DNA of 8,952 nucleotides from Mucilaginibacter sp. GTDB lineage: Bacteria; Bacteroidota; Bacteroidia; Sphingobacteriales; Sphingobacteriaceae. The stretch is taken from contig JACMRC010000017.1 of NCBI GenBank assembly GCA_014376655.1, forward strand, positions 1 through 8,952, given 5' to 3'. The first letter of the stretch is position 1. The number at the start of each line of letters is the position of its first letter. Shown here one piece after another: positions 1 through 6,586 of this stretch. The notes under the pieces were generated by a model. It did not search any database. It had not been told where the DNA came from and saw nothing but the letters and a program-made list of their open reading frames with translations. The position numbers were made by a program, and so were the translations under genes.

Positions 1-322
1 GCACGAGATAAACCGGGACTTTTCCGAGTCGCATGGTGTGGCATTAACCGATATTAATAATGATGGCTATCCCGATCTTATAACAGGCAAGCGCTGGTAT
101 GCACATAATGATACAGATACCGATCCGGGTTCGCACGAAGCATCGGTAATTTATTGGTTCGAGTTTAAGCCGGGCATAGCGCCTTACTTTACACCGCACC
201 AAATAGATAATGATTCTGGTGTAGGTTTGCACGTAGTTGTACAGGATATGAATAAGGATAAACGGAAAGATATTGTGATTTCTAACAAAAAAGGTGTATT
301 TTATTTCGAAAATATACATTAA
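1..322 (+). CDS. FG-GAP/VCBS-repeat protein, C-terminal end (5' truncated by window)
   Basis: The reading frame is open from base 2 and ends at TAA 320-322, giving the last 106 residues of a protein that starts outside the window. Two FG-GAP/VCBS-like blade motifs are visible: a clear calcium-loop type DINNDGYPD (residues 17-25 of the fragment) followed by LITGKRW, and a degenerate copy DMNKDKRKDIV (82-92) near the C-terminus. Proteins with these repeats form extracellular or periplasmic beta-propellers that bind ligands rather than having a fixed catalytic role. In Bacteroidota this C-terminal form (HGVALTDIN...SGVGLHVVVQDMN...KKGVF) is common in large secreted proteins, often encoded near cytochrome/propeller proteins such as the one at 3209. 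The GTG at base 38 is only an internal Val codon, not a start. Substrate and N-terminal domains cannot be told from this piece. Confidence 0.8.
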   Translation, partial: HEINRDFSESHGVALTDINNDGYPDLITGKRWYAHNDTDTDPGSHEASVIYWFEFKPGIAPYFTPHQIDNDSGVGLHVVVQDMNKDKRKDIVISNKKGVFYFENIH

Positions 323-574
323 GGAGTATCAAATAGTAGCACCGAATAGAGCTTGTATAATTAATAGCATAATTAAGAAACAAAACTTTAGTAGAAATTA
401 CATTAACCCACAACCATAACGATCTACTTTATCATTTCCGTACCTAGAATTGGAAGTGGATAATAAAACTGCAAATATTAACCACTTAAATAGTGATTAT
501 CATAAATAAAATTTGGCATGGTTAGTTTGTGCTCGATATTGATAGCAATTGTATGAGCTGTCGCCTAAAACACA

Positions 575-644
575 ATTTTGTCAGAGTTTTTAAAGCCATT
601 TTGTCAGCAAGCGTGGATTTTGCCATGTATATGACAAAATGTCG
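575..644. repeat. TTTTGTCA direct and inverted repeat cluster
   Basis: ATTTTGTCAG occurs at 575-584 and again at 598-607 (start-to-start spacing 23 bp). CATTTTGTCA at 597-606 is mirrored exactly by TGACAAAATG at 632-641. The last copy continues into a near-perfect dyad TGACA-AAA-TGTC(G) at 632-644. Three copies of one 8-10 bp word in 70 bp, in both orientations, look like an operator or activator binding site array. Which protein binds is unknown. Confidence 0.5.
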
Positions 645-780
645 TTTAATTTTGTTCGTTTTATTAAGCAGGTGCTAATGTGGTTTTTGTCGACGTAATT
701 TTTGATGAAAAGCTGAAAATGACCATTTTTTTTCGGTCTAAAATGCATTTCGACCGGATATTTATCCTTTTAGTCCATAA

Positions 781-796
781 AAAATCATGATTTTTC
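781..796. repeat. 16-bp perfect palindrome
   Basis: AAAAATCATGATTTTT is a perfect dyad. It directly precedes a T-tract-rich stretch (T-runs at 792-796, 810-817, 830-835, 846-852, 854-861 and 870-876). It could be a protein-binding dyad or a chance product of the AT richness; there is no flanking context that decides. Confidence 0.3.
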
Positions 797-995
797 AATT
801 TGTCATCATTTTTTTTGCCTGTTTCTGATTTTTTGCGAAAAATTATTTTTTTATTTTTTTTAAGACGGCTTTTTTTCCTGATCGATTTTAAATCACAAAT
901 AATTAAGAACTTAAATCAAACAATTAAAAGTGATTTTTTTAAATAGATAATTTCAAAAAACAGCTTTTTGGTCGATAAAAGGCTTCAAAATTTTA

Positions 996-1010
996 TGGCA
1001 TATTTTGTGA
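996..1010 (+). promoter_or_regulatory. Possible sigma-54 (-24/-12) promoter
   Basis: TGGCATATTTTGTGA matches the sigma-54 layout TGGCA-N6-TTG(C/A): the TGGCA -24 block is perfect and the conserved G of the -12 block (base 1009) is at the required 11-bp distance from the second G of GG (base 998). The -12 block itself is imperfect (GTGA instead of TTGC). It would start transcription near 1021-1023 and give a leader of about 110 nt before the small ORF at 1131. Upstream TGTCA repeats could be activator sites. No good housekeeping-type TAnnTTTG promoter was seen for this ORF. Confidence 0.3.
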
Positions 1011-1130
1011 CAGAGGCAATGCATATAGAATGCAATTTGTTCTTGTCTCCTCACCCATAAGGGTATCGGAAAGAAATAATTGTTTTCTGAAGAGACATTA
1101 ATTATTTAATCACATTAAAACCAAAACATC

Positions 1131-1229
1131 ATGTTAGTAGTATTAGAAGTTGTTGCATTATTAGCCGCTATTATTGTTCCTTTAGCTTACGGTGCTAAAA
1201 GAGCAGAGTCAAGAAGGTCTTCAAACTAA
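1131..1229 (+). CDS. 32-aa single-pass small membrane protein, unknown function
   Basis: ATG at 1131, 32 codons, TAA at 1227-1229. The product starts MLVVLEVVALLAAIIVPLAY (hydrophobic, one transmembrane helix, about residues 2-20) and ends with the basic hydrophilic tail GAKRAESRRSSN. By the positive-inside rule the C-terminus would face the cytoplasm. There is no Shine-Dalgarno sequence; the leader is A-rich (ACCAAAACATC), as usual in Bacteroidota. A very strong intrinsic terminator follows 21 bp after the stop, so this is a monocistronic unit, which argues that it is really expressed. No family is recognised. Short bitopic peptides of this kind often act as subunits or modulators of larger membrane complexes, but nothing here identifies a partner. 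Confidence 0.6.
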   Translation: MLVVLEVVALLAAIIVPLAYGAKRAESRRSSN

Positions 1230-1250
1230 TAAGTAAACACTTAATAGTAT

Positions 1251-1284
1251 AAAAAAAGGGATAGCGGGCGCTATCCCTTTTTTT
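1251..1284 (+). terminator. Strong intrinsic terminator after the 32-aa ORF
   Basis: The 8-bp perfect G/C-containing stem GGGATAGC (1258-1265) / GCTATCCC (1270-1277) closes a GGGC loop and is extended by A7 (1251-1257) against T7 (1278-1284). The symmetric A/T tracts would let it work in both directions, but no convergent gene is present. Confidence 0.9.
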
Positions 1285-1313
1285 GTTTTACAGCGAAGCC
1301 TATATTATCCTTG
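1283..1313 (+). promoter_or_regulatory. Bacteroidota-type promoter for the EamA transporter gene
   Basis: A -33 element TTG (1283-1285) is followed after 20 bp by TATCCTTG (1306-1313), one mismatch from TAnnTTTG. The -33 element lies inside the T-tract of the preceding terminator. Transcription would begin near 1320, leaving a leader of about 25 nt before the ATG at 1345. Confidence 0.45.
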
Positions 1314-1344
1314 CAAAACTTTATAATTAATTACTTTTAACTGC

Positions 1345-2220
1345 ATGGAAAAATCAAAAGGCCTTATCTTTTATATTTTTTACGCAATACTTGTTTTAAC
1401 CTAGGGCAGCTCTTTCATCCTGATGAAGATAGGGATGGAGTATTATACACCTGCCCAGGTTGCCACTATAAGGCAGGTATCGGCATTGATAGCGCTGGCA
1501 GGTTTCGCGGTGTTTAATATTCGGCACATTCCCTTAAATAAATTGGGGTATGTTTTATTGACAGCAGCATTGGGCATGTTTATACCCGCATACCTTTTTT
1601 GCTATGCAGAGGCAGGCATGAGCAGCGCCATAGCCGGCATATTAAATGCTTTAACTCCCGTATTTACATTGGTATTAGGCGCGCTGTTTTTTAAACAACA
1701 AATATTGCGCATGCAATTGGTTGGCTTGGCTATAGGTATAATTGGCATAGCCCTGTTAGTGCTGGTAAATGCAAAGGGCCAGTTAGATTTAAACCATTTT
1801 GGCTTTTTTGTGATATTGGCTACCATTTGCTACGGCCTTAATATAAACATTGTTAAAACGTATTTGTCAGATCTTAACCCGCTGCATGTTACTACGGTTG
1901 CGGTTATGTTTGCCGGCTTGGTTTCTTTGTTATATCCGCTGGTTACAGGCGGTTTCCATATCTGGCCGCTTACGCCGCAGAATAAGATTCCGCTTATTGC
2001 TTCCATAACATTAGGGGTGTTTGGTACTGCAATGGCGCAATTGCTTTTTTACCAGGTTATTAAACGCTCGTCGCCGGTGTTTACAAGTTCAATTGTGTTT
2101 GCTTTGCCAGTTGTAGCTGTGTTTTGGGGCGTGCTTGATGGCGAAACTATAATGGCCTGGCACTATGTAGGCATGGCTTTCATTGCAGGTGCTATAGTTG
2201 TTATTAAGCGGGCAAAGTAG
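1345..2220 (+). pseudogene. EamA/DMT-family transporter interrupted by an in-frame amber codon
   Basis: Translation from ATG 1345 gives MEKSKGLIFYIFYAILVLT, then TAG at 1402-1404, then GSSFILMKIG and an open frame to TAG 2218-2220. The EamA family carries Trp at this place (L-x-W-G-S-S-F), so a single G-to-A change, TGG to TAG, explains the stop. Without it the protein would be 291 residues, the usual length of ten-helix drug/metabolite exporters. The rest is intact: hydrophobic helices throughout and the two internally repeated EamA halves, the second ending in SPVFTSSIVFALPVVAVFWG. A restart at ATG 1423 (18 bp after the stop) would give 265 aa lacking most of helix 1 and is unlikely to be fully functional. 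Explanations are a recent nonsense mutation, a sequencing error or suppression. The family exports amino acids or other metabolites; the substrate cannot be told. Confidence 0.8.
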
Positions 2221-2575
2221 GTATGCTGTATGGTGATAAACTATGTAGAACAGTAACAATTACACTACAAAAACTATAGGAAATGATCTATTTTAAATTT
2301 AGAATCAATCCTGATAAGCAATCAAGCATGATTTTATAGCTTAAAAAAGAGGTTTCAGGCAGTTTTTAATAGTGAAGTCGCTGCGATTTAAGTATTGAAA
2401 TGGCATATCGCATAACATGTAATTTCCCACCTATTGATTTTGAACCCATATTAATTAACTTTGTTGCGTAGCTGTTATTAGTAAGATAAAAAACAAAGCA
2501 ATACAACGCCTGTTAAACCTCTGGCCAAATAATGAGTCTCACCCCAAGTAAATCAATTAAATAACTAATACCAAC
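2221..2575. other. Intergenic region with promoter and a weak hairpin
   Basis: These 355 bp hold no credible ORF. An imperfect hairpin lies at 2315-2343: TAAGC+AATCA (2315-2324) pairs with TGATT (2329-2333) and GCTTA (2339-2343), with a 5-nt bulge and AGCA loop. It is not followed by a T-tract, so it is not a standard terminator. The right third carries the promoter of the cytochrome gene and a leader of roughly 105 nt. Otherwise I see nothing in it. Confidence 0.4.
2434..2463 (+). promoter_or_regulatory. Bacteroidota-type promoter for the small cytochrome c gene
   Basis: TTG (2434-2436), a 19-bp spacer, then TAACTTTG (2456-2463), a perfect match to the TAnnTTTG -7 consensus of Bacteroidota housekeeping promoters. 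The predicted start near 2470 leaves a leader of about 105 nt before the ATG at 2576. Confidence 0.55.
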
Positions 2576-2977
2576 ATGAAGAGGATTACTATCTTAACTG
2601 CCTTTATTATTGCAATGTTTGCTGTAAATACATTTGCGCAAACTGTTGTTAAAAAAACTACCAGTAAAACTACTGTAGTTAAAAAAACCACATCATCATC
2701 AACTAAAGTAAGCGCTGTGGCCCTTGAACAAGGAAAACAATTGTTATCAAAAAACGATTGCTTAAGCTGCCATAAAATGGATGTGAAAATTGTAGGCCCT
2801 GCATATAAGGACGTAGCCAAAAAATATCCTGCGACAGCAGCAAATTACGAGTTGTTAACGCAAAAAGTAATTGCAGGCGGTAGTGGTAACTGGGGCGATG
2901 TTCCAATGTCTGCCCACCCATCTGTGCCACCTGCTGATGTTAAAAAAATGGTACAGTACATCTTATCTATTAAGTAA
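2576..2977 (+). CDS. Small secreted mono-haem class I cytochrome c (c551/c552-like)
   Basis: A 133-aa protein. Residues 1-21 (MKRITILTAFIIAMFAVNTFA) form a Sec signal peptide with cleavage likely after A21. Residues 22-44 are a Lys/Thr/Ser/Val-rich linker containing VVKKTTS twice (24-30 and 34-40). The haem domain follows from about 46: CLSCH at 62-66 binds haem covalently, IVGPAYKDVAKKY (72-84) is the typical class I core after the motif, and Met111 in VPMSAHP is the expected sixth iron ligand. The C-terminal helix VKKMVQYILSIK closes the fold. It should carry electrons in the periplasm, or be tethered by the linker. It has its own promoter and terminator and lies directly before a large cytochrome-containing protein, which could be a redox partner. 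The exact partner is inference. Confidence 0.9.
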   Translation: MKRITILTAFIIAMFAVNTFAQTVVKKTTSKTTVVKKTTSSSTKVSAVALEQGKQLLSKNDCLSCHKMDVKIVGPAYKDVAKKYPATAANYELLTQKVIAGGSGNWGDVPMSAHPSVPPADVKKMVQYILSIK

Positions 2978-3040
2978 TATAAGCATAGTATTAAGGCATT
3001 TTAACAATGCCTGTAATTTTTGAATTACAAACAATACCAG

Positions 3041-3090
3041 CCGGTATAGTAATCATTATATTTAGTGATTATTATACCGGTTTTTATTTT
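3041..3090 (+). terminator. Intrinsic terminator after the small cytochrome c gene
   Basis: The 15-bp stem CCGGTATAGTAATCA (3041-3055) / TGATTATTATACCGG (3066-3080), with a single G-T pair and a 10-nt loop, is followed by TTTTTATTTT. A smaller hairpin, TGTAATT-TTTG-AATTACA (3012-3029), lies just before it. Confidence 0.88.
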
Positions 3091-3208
3091 ATAACCAATA
3101 CAAACCTAAATCTGGGTAATTTATATTTAAATAGCTGCTAACGCGCTTGCCTGTAATGGGTTTAATGTGTTACAGACTTTGCTGTGTTAAAGTGTTTAAA
3201 CCTTAATT

Positions 3209-5464
3209 ATGAAGAAAGACTACAAATGGCTTTTAGGCGTGGTATGCGCATCGGCAGTGTTATTTTACACTTGCAAATCGGTACAAAAGTATGTTGCGCA
3301 ATACCCGGTGCAGCGCGACGAGTCGGGTAGGATATTGGTTGATATGCATCCCGATCCAACCCCAAAATCGCCCGAGGAAGAGATGAAGCACATCTATACG
3401 CCACCGGGTTATCACCTGCAATTAGTAGCTTCCGAACCTATGGTTAGCCAACCTGTAGCTATTGCCTGGGATGGCGATGCCCGCATGTACGTTGCCGAAT
3501 TAAATACCTATATGCTTGATGTTAGCGGCAGCCACGAGCATGATGCTACTTGTAAAATAAAATTGTTAGAAGATACCAATGGCGACGGTATCATGGATAA
3601 AATGACCGTGTTTGCCGATAATCTGGTGCTGCCGCGCACTATACAGCCGCTTGATCATGGCCGCCTTTTGGTGAGCTTAACCTGGACAAACAGTGTTTTT
3701 ATGTTCCAGGATACCGATGGCGATGGCGTTGCTGATAAAAAGACCTTTGCCTATGAAAACAATGGCACCAACACAAACAATCTTGAGCATCAAAAAAGCG
3801 GCCTGATCTGGAACTTGGATAACAGGATGTACTTAACTTATGATCCGGTTAGGTATACCGTAAAAGGCGAAACAGTTGTTCCTGACACATTGGTTGAAGG
3901 CACCGCCGGCCAGTGGGGTTTAGCTAATGATGATTACGGACGTTTGTTCTTCTCATCTGCAGGTGGTGAGGACCCCGCATATCTTTACCAACAAAATATA
4001 CATTACGGGCAGTTTGATTTCAGGGATCGCTATGATCCTGAATTTATCCCGGTTTGGCCAATAGTAACTACACCTGACGTACAGGGTGGATTTAACCGAC
4101 TGCGTTTAAAGGATAGCACGCTTAACCACTTTACAGCAAGTAATGGTCAATCAATATTCAGGGGCGATAAATTACCTGGTGATATGAAAGGTGATTTATT
4201 TATTTGCGAGCCTGTAGGCCGGTTGATCCGCCGTGCTAAAGTAACTAACACTAATGGTAAGGTTACACTTAAGAATGCTTACGACAAGTCGGAGTTTTTA
4301 GCATCTACCGATTTGAACTTCCGCCCGGTGAATACTATTACAGGCCCGGATGGTTGCATGTACATTGTTGATATGTACCACGGTATAATACAGGAAAGCG
4401 AGTGGACAAAAGCGGACAGCTACCTTCGCCCAAAAATACAGCAAAAAGGATTAGAGAAAAATATTGGCCGTGGCCGTATCTTCCGTTTGGTACATGATGA
4501 TTATAAACCATCAAAAGTAAAACCACACATGCTGGAAGAAACCAGTGCCCAATTGGTTGATCACCTAAATAGCGCCAACGGTTGGTGGCGAGACAATGCC
4601 CAAAAACTATTGGTATTGCGGGGCGATAAGTCTGTTGTGCCGGCTTTAAAGACGCTTGCAGTGAGTGGCGGTCAGTTAGCGCGGATCCACGCGTTATGGA
4701 CCTTAAATGGTTTGGACGCTTTGGATGCAGAAACCTTCGCAACCGCATTAAAAGATAAGGATGCCGAAGTGCGTAAAACCACTGTTTGGATAGGCGAAGA
4801 CTTAATGAAAAAAGACAACCAAGCTATAGACTTGCTGGCTAAAATGAGCAACGACCCAAGTGCCGATGTTCGTTTCCAACTATTGCTGACCATGCGTTTT
4901 GTTAATTCTGCAAAGTCAAAGGATATTATTGCAGGCTTGATCAAAAACTATCCAAATGATCCGTCGCTTGCGGCTTCACAAAACACTTATGAAAACAAGA
5001 TTCGTGCAAGGGCAGAGCAGTTGGCAAGACAAAAGCTTCTTAACGCGCAAAGCGGTAAATTGGTAGCAGCAGGTGCGTTAATATATAAACAACTATGCTT
5101 TACCTGTCATGGTACAGATGCTAAGGGCATTATATCAAACGGAACAGGAATGATAGCACCTCCATTAGCCGGTAACGCTGATGTTAATACTGTAGCTCCT
5201 GATAAGCTGATACGTATTTTGCTTTACGGCTTAAGTGGGCCTATCAGGGGCACTAATTATAGTGATGCTATGCCAGCCTTAGGCGGAAACGATAATGCTT
5301 ATATAGCCTCTGTAATAAGCTACATCCGCAGCGACTTTGGTAACAAGGGCCGCGCGGTATTGCCGGAAGATGTGCAGAAAATAAGGGATGCCACAACAGG
5401 CAGAACAAAAGGTTATAACATGGCCGAATTAGATGCAACAAGGCCTATATTAGGTTACAGGTAA
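3209..5464 (+). CDS. PVC-type CxxCH beta-propeller / HEAT / cytochrome c protein
   Basis: A 751-aa exported protein. The N-terminus MKKDYKWLLGVVCASAVLFY followed by TCKS is a signal sequence; Cys22 could be lipidated, but the lipobox is not canonical. Residues about 55-430 form a sorbosone/glucose-dehydrogenase-like beta-propeller of the PVC-type haem-binding family, with PPGYHLQLVASEP near its start and two aspartate-rich calcium-loop motifs, DTNGDGIMDK (from 122) and DTDGDGVADK (from 168). Residues about 449-575 are helical HEAT-like repeats. Residues about 615-710 are a class I cytochrome c with CFTCH (630-634) and Met688 in DAMPALGG as likely axial ligand. The layout suggests periplasmic oxidation of a sugar or alcohol with electrons leaving through the haem; the substrate is unknown and no dehydrogenase activity has been established for this subgroup that I can cite. 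It ends at its own terminator and is preceded by a 231-bp gap, so it is probably a single-gene unit. Confidence 0.88.
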   Translation: MKKDYKWLLGVVCASAVLFYTCKSVQKYVAQYPVQRDESGRILVDMHPDPTPKSPEEEMKHIYTPPGYHLQLVASEPMVSQPVAIAWDGDARMYVAELNTYMLDVSGSHEHDATCKIKLLEDTNGDGIMDKMTVFADNLVLPRTIQPLDHGRLLVSLTWTNSVFMFQDTDGDGVADKKTFAYENNGTNTNNLEHQKSGLIWNLDNRMYLTYDPVRYTVKGETVVPDTLVEGTAGQWGLANDDYGRLFFSSAGGEDPAYLYQQNIHYGQFDFRDRYDPEFIPVWPIVTTPDVQGGFNRLRLKDSTLNHFTASNGQSIFRGDKLPGDMKGDLFICEPVGRLIRRAKVTNTNGKVTLKNAYDKSEFLASTDLNFRPVNTITGPDGCMYIVDMYHGIIQESEWTKADSYLRPKIQQKGLEKNIGRGRIFRLVHDDYKPSKVKPHMLEETSAQLVDHLNSANGWWRDNAQKLLVLRGDKSVVPALKTLAVSGGQLARIHALWTLNGLDALDAETFATALKDKDAEVRKTTVWIGEDLMKKDNQAIDLLAKMSNDPSADVRFQLLLTMRFVNSAKSKDIIAGLIKNYPNDPSLAASQNTYENKIRARAEQLARQKLLNAQSGKLVAAGALIYKQLCFTCHGTDAKGIISNGTGMIAPPLAGNADVNTVAPDKLIRILLYGLSGPIRGTNYSDAMPALGGNDNAYIASVISYIRSDFGNKGRAVLPEDVQKIRDATTGRTKGYNMAELDATRPILGYR

Positions 5465-5482
5465 TATATCTTAACTTTATTG

Positions 5483-5517
5483 AAAAGGGATTAACCAAAC
5501 AGGTTGATCCCTTTTTT
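5483..5517 (+). terminator. Intrinsic terminator after the propeller/cytochrome gene
   Basis: The stem AAAAGGGATTAACC (5483-5496) / GGTTGATCCCTTTT (5502-5515), 14 bp with one G-T pair and a 5-nt loop AAACA, runs into a T-tract ending at 5517. It separates the cytochrome unit from the sugar-catabolism genes. Confidence 0.88.
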
Positions 5518-5566
5518 ATGACGATTAAATTAAACACAATTAGCGTTACCGCTTGTTGCTGTTTTA

Positions 5567-6586
5567 ATGAATAAGGAAGAACTAATACAAACAGCCACCG
5601 CATTAATGGCCGGCGATAAAGGCCTGCTGGCAATGGACGAAAGCCTGCCAACCAGCAATAAACGTTTTGCCGAAGCCGGGATCCCCCAAACAGAAGAATA
5701 TCGCCGTAAATACCGGCAGCTAATTGTTACTACGCCCGGTTTAAACGAGAGCATCAGCGGAGCGATATTGTTTGATGAAACCATTTATCAATCAACCGAT
5801 GACGGTACATTATTCATTGATGTACTGTACAAAGCAGGAATTATTCCCGGTATTAAGGTAGATGAGGGCACGGTTGATATGCCCGGATCGCCAAAAGAAA
5901 AGATAACCAACGGGCTGGAAGGATTGGACATTCGCCTTAATAACTATTACGGCTTAGGTGCCCGTTTTGCCAAATGGCGGGCGGTGATAACTATTGGCGA
6001 TGGCTTGCCTACCACAGCCAATATAAAGGCCAATGCCGAAGCTTTAGCTAAATACGCCAGGTTATGCCAGGAGGATGATATCGTCCCTATTGTTGAGCCC
6101 GAAGTTTTAATGGACGGCGATCATACCATCGACCGCTGTTATGCCGTGACCGAGGCTGCTATAAAAGAGCTATTTATACAGTTGGATGCGCAGGGCGTAT
6201 TCCTACCGGGACTGATATTGAAACCCAATATGGTGATAGCCGGAAGAGACAGCAAGACTAAGAACAGTACAGATGAGGTTGCCAAAGCTACCGTTGAATG
6301 TTTGTTGGCATCTGTTCCACCTGAGGTGGGTGGTGTAGCTTTCTTATCAGGGGGCCAATCGCCGCAGGAAGCTACGAGGCATTTGCATGAGATGCATGTG
6401 TTGTTTGGCGATAAGTTACCATGGCCGCTTACCTTCTCGTTTGCTCGGGCCATTCAACAACCTGCATTGGACCTTTGGAAAGGGAAAGACGAAAATGTAG
6501 TAGCAGCACAAGAAATACTTGCTTTCAGGGCCAGTATGGATAGCGCAGCACGTGCGGGCCGTTACAGCGTAGATATAGATATATGA
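5567..6586 (+). CDS. Class I fructose-bisphosphate aldolase
   Basis: A 339-aa cytoplasmic enzyme that cleaves fructose 1,6-bisphosphate to dihydroxyacetone phosphate and glyceraldehyde 3-phosphate (reversible) through a Schiff base. The sequence shows the class I, animal/plant-type signatures in order: LAMDES with Asp24 (equivalent to the active-site Asp of ADES), FAKWR with Lys136, VPIVEPEV with Glu177/Glu179, and LILKPNMV with Lys219, the Schiff-base lysine. SGGQSPQEAT (around 262-271) is the conserved phosphate-binding stretch. Length is near the family's usual 340-360. The start at 5567 is the first ATG after the upstream terminator; there is no Shine-Dalgarno and no clear promoter match in the 49 bp between. 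The stop overlaps the next start (ATGA, 6583-6586), so it is translationally coupled to the HAD gene. It is unlike the DhnA-type FbaB of E. coli, so no symbol is given. Confidence 0.95.
   Translation: MNKEELIQTATALMAGDKGLLAMDESLPTSNKRFAEAGIPQTEEYRRKYRQLIVTTPGLNESISGAILFDETIYQSTDDGTLFIDVLYKAGIIPGIKVDEGTVDMPGSPKEKITNGLEGLDIRLNNYYGLGARFAKWRAVITIGDGLPTTANIKANAEALAKYARLCQEDDIVPIVEPEVLMDGDHTIDRCYAVTEAAIKELFIQLDAQGVFLPGLILKPNMVIAGRDSKTKNSTDEVAKATVECLLASVPPEVGGVAFLSGGQSPQEATRHLHEMHVLFGDKLPWPLTFSFARAIQQPALDLWKGKDENVVAAQEILAFRASMDSAARAGRYSVDIDI

Larger units (their letters stand above)
323..1130. other. Long AT-rich intergenic region, no gene recognised
   Basis: About 808 bp with no convincing coding frame on either strand and base composition much richer in A/T than the flanking genes. 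It holds three nearby copies of an ATTTTGTCA-type element (two direct, one inverted) at 575-644 and a fourth TGTCA at 802-806. It also has a possible hairpin (CGGTC 734-738 with GACCG 752-756 around AAATGCATTT), a 16-bp perfect palindrome at 781-796 and a series of T-runs from 792 to 876. A sigma-54-like element lies at 996-1010. The last 100 bp before the small ORF at 1131 can pair weakly (TGTCTC near 1045 with GAGACA near 1093, and ACCC-ATAA-GGGT between them), so a structured leader is possible. No terminator is evident after the gene ending at 322. Confidence 0.5.

Noticed and set aside
44..319. 91-codon minus-strand frame opposite the FG-GAP gene
   Set aside because: The + strand frame carries clear FG-GAP motifs; the minus frame is an Ile/Tyr/Arg-rich mirror with no family resemblance.
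513..530. TTGGCATGGTTAGTTTG as a second sigma-54 promoter
   Set aside because: The -24-like TGGCA is present, but the TTTG block is about 2 bp too far away for the strict sigma-54 spacing, and no ORF follows nearby.
323..1130. A decayed gene or insertion-sequence remnant in the long intergenic region
   Set aside because: No residual protein similarity, no terminal inverted repeats and no target duplication could be seen; only short AT-rich motifs are present.
2315..2343. Hairpin after the EamA gene as its terminator
   Set aside because: The stem has a 5-nt bulge and is followed by A-rich, not T-rich, sequence, so it does not fit an intrinsic terminator.
3147..3181. TTG...AGACTTTG as promoter of the propeller/cytochrome gene
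   Set aside because: The spacer is 24 bp and the TA of the -7 element is missing, so the match is too weak to list.
4338..4748. 136-codon open frame on the minus strand inside the propeller/HEAT gene
   Set aside because: It lies wholly antisense to a well-supported coding region, has no recognisable domain, and is rich in Arg/His/Pro/Leu as expected of a shadow frame.
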